From Saccopteryx bilineata (taxonomy: Eukaryota > Chordata > Mammalia > Chiroptera > Emballonuridae), in NCBI RefSeq assembly GCF_036850765.1, contig NC_089498.1, forward strand, positions 49,217,795 to 49,281,794: a DNA stretch of 64,000 nucleotides. Reading direction: 5' to 3'. Made by a program: the position numbers and the translations under genes. Below the pieces are notes generated by a model. The model searched no databases. It worked only from the letters and a program-made list of their open reading frames with translations, and was not told the DNA's origin. Numbering within the stretch: the stretch's first letter is position 1; every line of letters begins with the position of its first letter. This document shows, piece after piece, positions 22,225 through 32,759 of the stretch.

Positions 22225-22233
22225 CCGCCATTA
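22225..22233 (-). promoter_or_regulatory. YY1-like motif near the L1 5' end
   Basis: The sense strand reads TAATGGCGG, a YY1 core (ATGGCGG), about 20 nt from the L1 start. In human L1 a YY1 site at the equivalent place fixes accurate initiation; similar use here is inference. Confidence 0.45.
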
Positions 22234-22236
22234 CTC

Positions 22237-22244
22237 TGACGTCA
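22237..22244. promoter_or_regulatory. Perfect CRE palindrome (TGACGTCA) at the L1 5' terminus
   Basis: TGACGTCA is the full consensus site for CREB/ATF proteins. It lies within about the first 15 nt of the L1 sense strand, a position compatible with setting the transcription start. Function is inferred from motif and position only. Confidence 0.6.
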
Positions 22245-22251
22245 TCCTGTA

Positions 22252-22262
22252 TATATTTTCTT
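22252..22262. repeat. Target-site duplication of the intact L1, 5' side
   Basis: Exact 11-bp match to 14413-14423. It sits directly outside the first bases of the L1 5'UTR, which supports a full-length rather than a truncated insertion. Confidence 0.75.
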
Positions 22263-22594
22263 AATAATAGTCCCAGTCCTTTCCTTTAGAAAATAAATTC
22301 AGTATCACACATGCATGTTAACTAGAGAAATAGAAATGGAGCAAGAGGTTTGGGAAGGTGTGATTGGAAGTAAGATACTTTATACTTCAAGTGCTATATA
22401 CAGATGTTTTGTCTCTAACAATAGTTTTTGCCCTATTTGATTTGCATTATTTCTGTGTATAAATCTCTATTCATTTCCTACTGTTCAGGGTATGTGTAGC
22501 CTTTATAACAACTTGGGTGAGAACAAAAAGTTGATTTCTCTACTTTCTCCTAGTATAGAGGTAACAAAATGAAAATATTTAAAAAGAGCATAGG

Positions 22595-22785
22595 TGTGTC
22601 TGAGTTGTCTCTGCCGCTTGTTAATTGTTTAACCTGGGAGGAATTACTTACCTGGGCTGAAGTTCAGTTGTTTCCTATATAAAATGAGGTCATAATCCAT
22701 GGGTCATTGTGAGAAGCAAATGAGTTACTGTAAAATATATATGTTAAATGATAGGCATGTGGAAGACATCCAGTAAATGTCATTT
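22595..22785 (+). repeat. MIR element
   Basis: TGCCGCTTGTTAATTGTTTAAC, a CAGTTGTTTCCTATATAAAATG-like block and ATGAGTTACTGTAAAATATA follow MIR order on the plus strand. Confidence 0.65.
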
Positions 22786-22789
22786 TTAT

Positions 22790-23187
22790 CTTTCTCCTTG
22801 AGTTTAGAAATATGTCTACTTTCTCTCTGTTCTATAGCACTTTTGATAAATATACCTTTTTGGGGAACAAACAGTAGATAAGTTCTTATTTGGCAATCAG
22901 AAATTTAACAGGAATAATGCAGTCTCCAACTTCTGTACTTCAGTTGATTATGATTTTCTGTTCTTTGAACTTGAAATGAGATGTGATTTTCAGTTCTGTT
23001 CTGCAGTTTATAACTTAAAATGTGCCAGGCAGGTAAAATATCTTGCTTTAAGAGAAAGAATATTTAATAAATAAATATTAAATATTAGATATTGGAAATA
23101 GATCCACAATCTTCTACAATTTTGGTGGAAAGAGATGCCTGCTATTATCCCAAATAGTTCCCAAGTAGTACTTTTGCTTCTGAAATG
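22790..23187. other. Non-coding sequence
   Basis: No gene or repeat recognised between the MIR and the hAT element. Confidence 0.5.
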
Positions 23188-23195
23188 CCATAAAG

Positions 23196-23492
23196 CAGTG
23201 GTCTCCAACCTTTTTTGGGCCATGGACTGGTTTAATGTCAGAAAATATTTTCACAGACCAGCCTTTGGGGTGGGACAGATAAATGTATTACGTGACCGAG
23301 ACAAGCGTCAAGAGTGAGTCTTAGATGGTTGTAACAGAGGGAATCTGGTCATTTTTTAAAAATAAAACATCGTTCAGACTTAAATATAAATAAAACGGAA
23401 ATAATGTAAGTTATTTATTCTTTCTCTGTGGACCAGTACCAAATGGCCCACGGACCAGTACCAGTCCATGGCCCGGGGGTTGGGGACCACTG
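23196..23492. mobile_element. Non-autonomous hAT element, 297 bp
   Basis: The ends CAGTGGTCTCCAACC and (complement) CAGTGGTCCCCAACC are inverted repeats, followed by GGCCATGGACTGG-type subterminal repeats at both sides. CCATAAAG occurs exactly at 23188-23195 and 23493-23500, the 8-bp duplication of hAT transposons. It has no coding capacity. I do not assign a named family. Confidence 0.9.
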
Positions 23493-23679
23493 CCATAAAG
23501 AGCCAGCCAACCTGTCAAAGAAATACAGCCTTATCTTCAATGTCATGCCCCGACTAAGATGCCAGCACAGAAGGGCTTCTGGCACTCTAACGGTTAACAG
23601 AAGAAAGGAAGTCCCAGAGAATCCTCAGGGCTAACAAACTGGAGGGATAATTAATATATAGTGTGGCAGTGGAGATTAG

Positions 23680-23865
23680 TCAGATACACCAGTATTCCAA
23701 TCCTTGCTGACTGGGAGAATTGTGAAAAAGATTAAACAAACTTCTATTTAACTACAGATCTCTTCGGTTTTCATTTTTTTAAAATAGGGACAGTATTGGT
23801 ATCTGTGTGAAGTACCAAGCACATATAGATGCTCAATCTACATTAAATACTATTTTTATCGGTTA
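23680..23865 (+). repeat. MIR element, diverged
   Basis: CCAATCCTTGCTGACTGGG, CGGTTTTCATTTTTTTAAAATAG and GATGCTCAATCTACATT follow MIR order. Confidence 0.55.
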
Positions 23866-24069
23866 TCTGAAAGAAACTATTCCCTGCTTACATTTTATTT
23901 ATTATGTTTACAATGAAAAAATATAGGCTCTTTGCATCAATTTGCTCCACCCATTCTAACTTTTCTTATACTAAACTGATCTTTATTTGAAATCTTTCTG
24001 AGTGTCCCTCTTTCCCTGCACTACCATTACCCTGTGAGACTTTCCACGTGTGAGAAAGCTTTGTTGCAT

Positions 24070-24285
24070 GCTAATTAAGAACACAGCTGAGTTTGTGTTA
24101 GCTCCTCCTTTTACTGACTTTGGTGCCTTGAACAACTTTATCTAACCACTAGGTACCTATAAAAAGGGGATAATAATAGTACCTGACTCCTGAAGTTTTT
24201 GTGATAATTGAGTTATTACCTGTAAAGCACCTAAAATAATGTCAGTGAAGTGATATGTGATCTCTAAATACTGGCTATGATTAAA
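24070..24285 (+). repeat. MIR element
   Basis: GACTTTGGTGCCTTGAAC, AAAAGGGGATAATAATAG and TAAAGCACCTAAAATAATG match the MIR core and 3' part. Confidence 0.75.
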
Positions 24286-24610
24286 TGCTATTAATTAGGA
24301 GTAACAAAATTTATACACTTTTTCTCTTCTGAAACCACCTATTTGTGGGCTTGAGTTATGAGGACTTCTTCCTTGATCTGCTCTTTTTTTTCAGTAGTAA
24401 AAGAAAGAAGACAAAGCATTATCTATATGAAATATGGCCTCCATAATTGTCAATACAACTGCAATTTGTTGCAATACGAAAGATATGAGTGATGACGAGT
24501 CCCTTGCTGACTTCATTCTGGGCTTCTTTATTATTCACATGAGCCCACTTCATAAAAAAGGGTTTAAGTGAACTGCCAAAGGTGATCCAATTTTGACATG
24601 GCTATGACTT

Positions 24611-24953
24611 TTTTTTTTAAGTGAGAGGTGGGGAGGCAGAGAGACAGACACCCGCATGTGCCTTGACCAAGATCCAGCCAGCAGGTGCACTACAGGGCAA
24701 TGCTGCTCCATTGCTCAGAAAGCGAGCTATTTTAGCACCTGAGGAAGGCCATAGAGCCATCCTCAGCACCTGAGTCCAACTTGCTTGAAACATTTGAGCC
24801 ATGGCCGCAGAAGGGGAAGAAAGAGAGAGAAAGAGGAGGGAGAGAAGTGGAGAAGCAGATGGTTGCTTCTCCTGTGTGCCCCTACTGGATTCGAACCTGG
24901 AACTTCCACACGTCAGGCTGACACTCTTCAACTGAGCTAACCAGTCAGAGTCC
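24611..24953 (-). mobile_element. Type A bat SINE, diverged copy
   Basis: Minus-strand copy; the B box reads GGATTCGAACC in plus sense near 24890. The flanks ACATGGCTATGACTT (24596-24610) and ACATGGTTATGAGTT (24954-24968) differ at two of 15 positions, so the insertion is old relative to other type A copies. Confidence 0.9.
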
Positions 24954-25009
24954 ACATGGTTATGAGTTTCAACCTGGGTTGTAATGCATTTGCACCTTTG
25001 TGTTTCACA

Positions 25010-25660
25010 CTGGACTGTCATCTTCTTGAGAGGAAAGGCCCATATCCTAACCTTATTATATCTGCACTCCTAAACTGCCACATAACTGAAGGAATTAATG
25101 AATTCATGAGTGAATGGAGTCACATTCAAAGTATAGTATGCTAGACCTCTGTTTAGCAAAGAGTAAACTTTCAAGTTAGTTTGGGGATAACCTTGGAACT
25201 TTAGAATTTTGGGAGATACATATTTTCATACTAATGTGGGTCTTTTGCCTTCTGAGTTTCATCATTCCTGCCACAGTTCATTGTCCTTCCCCTACCCACC
25301 CCTCAGTACACTTAGTGTTTCCCGATTCTGTGCCTTTATTCTCACCAGCCTTTCTTTCTGGAATTTTCTTTTTCTCTTTTACTGCTATTCTGAATCTCAA
25401 CTCATACCTTACTATGAACATTTTCTTCTCTATTCTAAGTGTAAGCCATTTCACCTTCTCCTGACCTCCTGTAGCAGCTGTTGTCTAAACCAATTAGCTG
25501 TTGCTTAGCACATACTATTGTGTATTTTTAGTTATTATTTTACAGGAAAAAATACTTAATCTGATTTTAAATCCTTTGAGCGCAGTGACCATGTCTTACA
25601 CTTCTATACCTAGCATTTTACTTTACGCTTGGAGCAAAGATAAATAAATACTTGTTACCA
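25010..25660 (+). repeat. L2 LINE 3'-end relics
   Basis: Two blocks with L2 3'-end phrases: ACTGGACTGTCATCTTCTTG at 25010-25110, and CTTTGAGCGCAGTGACCATG leading to ATAAATAAATACTTGTTACC at 25560-25660, preceded by a C/T-rich L2-like body. Decayed, non-coding. Confidence 0.55.
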
Positions 25661-25669
25661 GATAACTTG

Positions 25670-26290
25670 ATCTAACTACTTTAAATATACTTCAATGCAA
25701 AATAAATTTAAATGCTGTACAATGAAAACATTAATTTGTGGGTAAGTAGGAAGATTCCATATGCTGAAACACATCAGCACAAAGATGTAAGTTGCAGATT
25801 GAGTTTCAGCTTTATTACTTCCTTTTGACTGTGTGCTTAATTTTTATCTGGTTTGATGAAACTTTTTATTTTTGTTTGATTTGTGCTTTGGGGAAGGGGT
25901 CGTGGGGTAAAGGCATTAACTTTTAGTTGAGTTACATGCTCTAACAAATAAAAACTCTACTGCAGAATTGTTTATTTTACATAAAACATTTCAAAACAAA
26001 ACACTAGACAACTAATGCCTCTCTGCCATCTGTTCTGAAGAAGTGTGGGGAAGGCGTAGACGGGGGTGAGGTGTTATATGCACAGTTCCCTCCTCTTCTG
26101 CAAACCTTTCAGGAACATGGTGTTAATGATGTGGCGTGGATATCACCCACATTTGCAGTGTGTGGCAATGTATTGGAGCGTCCCGATTTTCACAACTTGT
26201 GGAGCTACCAAATCCAAAACAGTATAAAGAATTATAAATGAGCAGGGTGCTGGAAGGTCCTGTAAATTCATGTTCCATATTTTCAATCCT
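25670..26290. other. Unassigned non-coding sequence
   Basis: No coding signal. The 26030-26270 part is of normal complexity and might be an old repeat that I do not recognise. Confidence 0.4.
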
Positions 26291-26303
26291 GGTGAATGCG
26301 TCT

Positions 26304-26482
26304 TCTTTTTTTAATGGGTTTATTTAAATTTTTTTATTGATTTTTAGTGAGGAGAGAGAGAGAAAGGGAGGGGAAAAGTGGAAGATATATGTGCCTTGAC
26401 TAGACAAGCCCAGGGTTTCGAACCAGCAACCTCAGTGTTCTACTCCAGGTGGACGCCGTATCCACTGTGCCACCACAGGTCA
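26304..26482 (-). mobile_element. Type C bat SINE
   Basis: Minus-strand copy with CCTGACCTGTGGTGGCAC head, GGTTTCGAACC (plus sense) B box and GA-rich tail. GGTGAATGcGTCT and GGTGAATGaGTCT (26291-26303 and 26483-26495) form its duplication with one mismatch. Confidence 0.9.
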
Positions 26483-26499
26483 GGTGAATGAGTCTCTTT

Positions 26500-27175
26500 A
26501 AAATGCAGGTGAATGGAACCACATTACCTGCCACTGCTCCATATCTCAGAAGCCACCATGACAGCAGACCTTGTGCCAGGGACCAAGGTTGCCTTTGACA
26601 CTGAACACTTTCTCTGTCCCAGTTGCCAAGAGCATCTGGTCCCATGCCTTTTCCTTGCTCTGCATTCATGCATTAAAAATTTTTTACATTGCTTCATTGT
26701 CTGATCATTACCACATGAGTAATGTGTCAGCATTACCTGGAGCTAGAACAGCAGCTTCCTTCACTCATCACACTGTTAATGTTTGTCTTTGGTTGCGTAT
26801 CCACAAAGGAGAGAATAATGTTCTATTTGTTTTAAGATATGACAGAGCACTTTAGGATTAGTGTGGGCTGCTTCAAGTCATCAGGGAGGCATAGAGCCAT
26901 CTCCTCCAACTACCCTCTACTTCACTTCAGTTTGGCACACTGCTTTTCTGATGGGCCTGCATCTGAGAGACTCCACACCCCCACACTTCCACAACTCTGC
27001 TTTAATATCACCTATCACTTTCTTCTTCTCATAGCAGGCTCCTTTTCTTTTCATTCCTGGGTTATTTCTTTTATTTCAGTGATGAACTTCTAGTTTTTCT
27101 TTGCTTCATCTGGTTGGTCTTCCAGGAGCATCCCAGAGAACTGACATTTTGTGCATCGAGTTTCTGTCTCCATTT
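26500..27175. other. Unassigned non-coding sequence
   Basis: Several short overlapping frames, none convincing. No repeat recognised. Confidence 0.4.
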
Positions 27176-27479
27176 TTCATTCATTCATTCATCCTCCCAT
27201 CCACTTATGTAGGTTGACTTATCATGTGTCAGGTCTGATTGTAGCTACTGAGTGAACAGGACACAGTTCCAGCGCTCATGGACCCTGTGTTCCCATGGAG
27301 GAAGTAAACAAACAGACAAGCACACAGGTGACAGGTGGCAACGAGGTGAAGGAAGTTGCTGATCTGACCTCAGGCAATGCTGACACTTTACCCAGGGGGT
27401 GATAAGAGCTATAAAGGCAACAAACACAAGGTAAAGGAGAATGATTGGCAATGGTGAGAGCAGATAGGGTTTTAAGGGA

Positions 27480-27620
27480 AGGCCTCACATGACAGATGAG
27501 AAAACTGAGACATGAGAGGGACAAGTAATTGGCCCAAGGTCAGACACTTAGCAAATGGCCAAACCAGGTTCAAAACCAGACTGCTTGGCTGGAGAGCCAT
27601 GCTTTCTACCATGTTGCCAA
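27480..27620 (-). repeat. MIR element
   Basis: GATGAGAAAACTGAGACATG, AATTGGCCCAAGGTCAGAC and AGAGCCATGCTTTCTACCAT are the MIR core and head read on the minus strand. Confidence 0.8.
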
Positions 27621-27789
27621 GCTGTGCATCTTGATCTGCCAGCTGAGAGTTTCGAGAGGAAGGGCCCACGCCTGCTGCACACAACTCTGCAGTCCCAGCA
27701 GGAATTCGCACAGTGCCAGAACCCAAGGCGTTGAGGAGAGTATGTAATACCAATGCACAGTCCCATCGCCTGGAAACGGACCAACCAAC

Positions 27790-30420
27790 ACAGCTTAACA
27801 GATAAATACCAAGACTGTCAGTTCTGTCAGCTCATTTTCTCTTACTCACTCAGAAGGCTTGGTAAGCATTTACATAAAAGTTCCAGTTTGAAATTAGTGT
27901 ATCTGACTTACATCTATTAACAGTTATAGGCAGTGGTAATTTCAGGAGACTCTTAAACCCATAAACTCAGCATCACACTCCTTGTTCAATAAAGCAACTT
28001 TCTCAATGTTCCTTCAGATGTGGCAAATACTAAGTAATTAACCTTAACAAAGTTGGTCTTTGTCCATTTCCACAAAATTAGCTTCTAAAGGAGTTATTAA
28101 GAGCACTGGTTGTACCACAGTGTCTGTTAATAACACTCCTGAGTCCAACTAAATAGAGCATGTCCTTATGGTATCAGAGATATGAAAAATGCTGACAGGT
28201 CGTGTGTCTGTGTGTGTGGTATTAATGCAAACACAAGGCAAGCCCAATCATGCCAAGTTTTTACAGCTCAGGGTCATTAATAGTGCTATTAGGAGAAACA
28301 GAAATTAGATTTGTGTGCAGTGGTCTGGAAGCATGAAGGGAATAGAACGGCTTACCTTAAAACAGAACCAGTGGTCAGTGATTTGGGACTCATCATCAAG
28401 CTTCCTTGAATTTTGAAAAGTGTTCTCTCAGTAAAATTTACCTAATTGGAAAAATGGCAAAATCTAGATGATAGCAACAAAAGAGAAAGGAAGTGATGTC
28501 TTCCATTGTCTTTTTTTTTTTTTAATGTTATATTTTATGGAATTTCTCTCAAGCTGCCCAGTTAAGGAAAGCTAAATCATGAAGTAGGAACAGTTTCATT
28601 CAAACCAAAGATCAGCTATATTCTCTGAGGTTTAGTTACAGTTATTTGTAGTAAACAGAACACCCTGATGAAGCTTAAATTAGTTAATTTTCTGAATTTC
28701 TGGGTATTTGGAAGCAGCACACTGCAACAGCAAACGCTCCATTCAGGGGAATCCGGGCCATCCAAAAATTCCATTTCTATTTCCTTCAAAGAAATACTGT
28801 AAGGCCACACATATAGTTATAGTGATTTGCTATCTGCTGTAGATTGGTTTTGAAACAGTAGCCATCTGAGGTAAAATTATATACCTCCTGGAAACTACTT
28901 TTTTCTTCTAGCCTTCTAATTCATATCCCTCATTTTTCAACCTAAGATAGTTTTAAAATTCACAAGTGCATTGAATAAGGCAGTGTTAGCAAAAAGCACG
29001 ATGTGCCATCAGGGAAGAGTACACTCTCATTCTTCCTAAAGGAAAGTCTCCTTTAATATTCGAAGCTATCGTCTAATATTTAAGTGACTGTTTGAAATAG
29101 GACAGAAGTTAATGAAATAAAGATAGAGCTTTTTCCTCTAGAAGCTTTATCCTTATCAAGAGTGCTTATGAGAAAGAGAGAAGTGTTGGGCCTAGAAAGA
29201 GATTTTTTAAAAATCCTGCCCTTGAGAAACCAAGTTAAGATGAACTGACGTGTATAAAAGCTGAATTATAATTCAGTGCAACCTTGTGTAATGAGCAATA
29301 ACGAGAACAGTGATGTGGGGGCTTTTGCTGTGCGGTCTTCTTTCTACAGGAGAAGGAATAGAAGATAAAGAACATTCAGAAGGGCTAGCAGCAAAAGTCA
29401 GAGAAAACATGGTTCAGACATACAAGTGGACCAGACTGGCCAAGAAGACGGGAACAATGAGTTATGCCTAGGTTACATGGAGCTGTAAATGCCAGGCTAG
29501 GAGATTGGAATTTCCTTCTGTGGACAATTAACCATGATCAGAGCCTGTGGATTGATCACATGTATAATGGGGTCAAAAGAGTGTGTATTTATATTGTGTA
29601 GGATAAAATATTAGCTTAGAAAGGAGAGTGATTCAAGGCAGGTGAGCTAATTAGGAGACCAGTTCACATCTCCAGACTAGGGAGATGGCAGTGAAAATGG
29701 ACGTGTGAGAAACTTTTTGAAGATACAGGGGGGTGGGGGGGAACTATCTGGAGAGCCACTGAATAAGAGATAAGTCTGAATTACAAGTGACTTATTTCTA
29801 AAATTTACCAAGTTTGACCAGAAATATGTTGGATTCTTAATTGTTAATATTTGCTAGTTTGATGAAAGGCTTTTTCTTTTCTTCCAGAGGGAAAAGTAGC
29901 TTGTTTTTGCTATGAGTTAGTAGGCCTTTGCACAGAAAGAGCTGAACACACAGAATCATAGGATAAGGGTAAAATGTCATCAGCAATATTAATAGTTCTC
30001 CCTGTTCACTGAAACGCAGTCAGGAAGAAAAAGAATCTTTTGCGGAAGAGTTAAGCTCAGTTACCTCTCCAGGCGGTCAGTGTGCTGGGAGAGGCTGGCA
30101 AGGCTAGTCCTGCAGCCTCTAGCACCCCAGGAAACTGGAACCTTTCTCATCCAGAGATAGAGGAGTAACATGTTCCTTGGTGATCTTACTAGATTTCACG
30201 AGAACACCTTGGACCACACACAGGGCCTCGCTTCACACTGCCCAACAGGGGACATTTGGGTCCTCTCTATTTGGGGGTTGTTGGTATAGACTTGATCTGA
30301 TGAAGAGGAACCAGGCATTTAGATGATGTTCTGCTGAGGCACAAGTAATTCCCCATATCCTTATAAACCATAGCCAGGCCCAATCACACCACAGCATTAG
30401 TGCCTAAACTCAAACTGCTA
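27790..30420. other. Long repeat-poor non-coding interval
   Basis: I recognise no gene, SINE or LINE apart from a possible old repeat near 29440-29700. It may hold conserved non-coding sequence; that cannot be decided from one genome. Confidence 0.4.
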
Positions 30421-30422
30421 TT

Positions 30423-30830
30423 GTAGTAGGTTGAAAGGTACCCCCCCACACACACACACACCAAAAAAATAAAAAAGAATATGCCCATATCCTAATCCCA
30501 GGGACCTGGAAATGTTACCTTATTTGAAGAAAGAGTACTTACAGATGAAAATTTAGGATCTTGAGATGATAAGATTATAGAGGTGGGCCCTAAATCCAAG
30601 GTCTAGAGAAACACAGAGGAAAAGGCAGATATTTGAGTCATGTAGCCACAAGCCAAGAAAGCCAGCAGTCACCAGATACTAGAGAGGCGTGGGACAGATT
30701 CTCCCGTAAAGCCTCAGTAAATTGTGTGCTCCGAATACCATGTTGATTTTGAACTTCTGGCCTCCAGAACTATGAGAGAATGAATTTTTATTTGTGGTAA
30801 TTTGTTATGACAAACAAAGATAGCTATATG
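30423..30830 (+). repeat. Solo LTR resembling the ERVL-MaLR class
   Basis: Phrases in order: CCCATATCCTAATCCCAGG, TGTTACCTTATTTGAAGA, GGATCTTGAGATGATAAG, GTGGGCCCTAAATCC, CTGGCCTCCAGAACTATGAG and TGTGGTAATTTGTTATGAC. This is the known layout of MaLR-like LTRs, highly decayed. A CA-rich simple repeat lies near the left end. No internal retroviral sequence is present. Confidence 0.6.
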
Positions 30831-30949
30831 AAAAATCAGTTAGCTTTATATTTGATGGTCTATAAGGCTTAAAAATTTATGTGGCCCTTTGTTGACCAGA
30901 AAGGAAGAGGTGGGCTATATATGATACTATGTATAATAATAATATTGCC

Positions 30950-31190
30950 TCTACAGCTTAAATACCTACTATCTGCTAGGCTCACCACCAGGTCCTAGAT
31001 AGTATTTTGTTTCTCCCCCCACCCCTGGCAAAACAAAACAAAACAAAACAAAACAAAACAATGAGATAGGTTTAAAACCATTATGTTACAAATGATGAAA
31101 TAGTGATCAAATGAAGCTAGGATCACATATCCAGTTTGCCAAGAGGTCAAGTTTAATCAAGAAGGTCAAAGTTTGACCTCTTGGCTCTAA
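30950..31190 (-). repeat. Possible MIR interrupted by an (AAAAC)n repeat
   Basis: TACCTACTATCTGCTAGGC resembles the MIR 3' part in reverse sense. A run of six to seven AAAAC units (31028-31060) lies inside. Weak. Confidence 0.35.
31028..31060 (+). repeat. (AAAAC)n simple repeat
   Basis: Six to seven perfect pentamer units. Confidence 0.95.
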
Positions 31191-31199
31191 ATATGATGC

Positions 31200-32520
31200 T
31201 CATTCTGTTAAGTGACAAATGGGCAGCAGAAAAGGATCTCAGCTTGGAAAATGGAGAAATTAAGTTTTTTTAATGCATCTGAATGTTTTTGATGTTTTTT
31301 TCTCCTCTTCTGATGGCTACATCTTTAAGAATTCAAAAGAATAAGAAGGAGAAGGAATTAAACCTGAGCACTAAACATAGTGATGTGGAGAAAAAGAATG
31401 GGCCTAGTCTGTTTTCCTCCCCTCTTGCCCTGCGTGGAGAATCAGTTTTGAGTGGGTGGCGGGTACTCAGACCCTGATAAAGCGAATGGCTTCACCAGAC
31501 ACAGTTGGGTGTATCTTCTGACAGTGGCCAGGTGAATGATCTCTCCTGCAGAATTCTGGCTTTATGTTCCCTACTGCCCAACACCAGTTCTGGGTGTAGA
31601 AGTTTTAGAAGCAGCAGTTGGCTTTGGAAGGAAGAGCCAGGAGACATCCTTGAAATGACATTTGCGTAGCAAAGGCACTGTTTGTACTTAGATGGTGTGT
31701 TTGTAGGTGAGAGGATTCACCAAAGCCCCATTTTGAGCCACAGGCACCTGCAGTAGACTTCAGCAGATAATCTAAGGATCTATCAGGCTTTCAGGGAGAC
31801 CCGCAGACTCTAGGTGTCCCTTACCCTAACAGTGTTCCTTGGGGTAAGCCAATGGAGTATTTGAACAACTCTGCTTAAGTTGGGCTCAGCTACTGGGGTT
31901 CAGCAAGAGAAAGTAGGAGAGAGCAGGTCAGCCTCTCAGAGTAAAGTCACTTAGAAAATTTCTTTTAAGGGGATGTCCATAGTTTGCTTGAGAATACAGC
32001 CCTTTCCATAAAGGCTCCTTTCCTGGGGTCTCACAGATTATCTGCCTCAATCTGTCACCCCTGAAGTTCTCCATAACATTTGCAGAGACTCCTTAGCCCA
32101 GGAACATAAACCTAATGTGTAGTTTATACTTTAGTGTATTCACATATACCCTCAGGAAGAGCTAGTGGACAGAGATGTTTAGCCAATTTAACATCCTGGC
32201 CACTTGAACTGCTTGTGCAATTCCATGGGAATCCTGCGAATGGAGACAGGCAGGGAGAGTGTATATTTGATCCTTATCTCAAATGAGAGCCTTTTTAGCC
32301 ATTCATTAAGAAGATTCCTTAAGTCTTATTTCTTTGTAAGCCTTTGATGAAACTAATGCCACCATTTTAGATGGCCCAAGTTGAGGACACACTACTATTT
32401 TCAATAATGACATAATAAGCGTGCACAGACTTGGCACTCTATGGTAGACTAACAACAATGCATGCTATATGAATCCCCTCCAAATAGCAATCTAATATAC
32501 TATATTTAAGTTTTTGCTGT
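31200..32520. other. Repeat-poor non-coding interval
   Basis: No gene or element recognised. Confidence 0.4.
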
Positions 32521-32524
32521 ATTA

Positions 32525-32755
32525 TCATGAGCAGAGCCCAGTATTAGAGTCAGAATTGAATTCAATTCTCAAATATGTCACACACCTGCTGAATGACCTG
32601 GGGAAAATCATTTATTTTACCTCTGACCTTTGATTTCCTCAAATGTAAATAGAACAGGATTAAATATACCTACTTACCAGGGTTGTTGCAAGAAGCAAAT
32701 GGGATAACATGTGAAAGCATCTAGCATATAGGCGTGCAATAAAAAAAATACTGTT
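32525..32755 (+). repeat. MIR element
   Basis: CTGCTGAATGACCTGGGG, TTGATTTCCTCAAATGTAAA, AGGGTTGTTGCAAGAAGC and AAAGCATCTAGCATATAGG follow MIR order closely. Confidence 0.8.
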
Positions 32756-32759
32756 GAAC

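Larger units (their letters stand above)
14424..22251 (-). mobile_element. Full-length, apparently intact LINE-1 retrotransposon
   Basis: Read on the minus strand, the order is 5'UTR (about 22251-19823), ORF1 (19822-18827), spacer (18826-18501), ORF2 (18500-14673), a ~230-nt 3'UTR and an A-rich tail (the T-rich run at 14424-14439). The 11-bp sequence TATATTTTCTT occurs immediately outside both ends (14413-14423 and 22252-22262), as expected of a target-primed insertion. Neither ORF has an internal stop, and no SINE or other repeat interrupts the element, unlike the older L1 pieces elsewhere in the window. The intactness points to recent insertion. That the element can still move is inference. 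Confidence 0.95.
19823..22251 (-). promoter_or_regulatory. L1 5'UTR and internal promoter region, ~2.4 kb
   Basis: The 5'UTR runs from the outer L1 boundary to the ORF1 ATG. It has three parts: a GC/CpG-rich outer part with a unique ~440-bp leader (21813-22251), a tandem array of ~242-bp units (21218-21812), and a long inner part (19823-21180) that is almost pure purine on the plus strand (AAAAAG runs at 20095-20180, GA-rich at 20500-20770). An internal RNA polymerase II promoter is expected in the outer part from knowledge of the family; no experiment supports it here. At ~2.4 kb it is long compared with the ~0.9 kb of human L1. Confidence 0.8.

Noticed and set aside
30423..30830. Endogenous retrovirus provirus
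   Set aside because: Only a decayed solo LTR-like sequence is present; no gag, pol or env similarity and no second LTR were seen.
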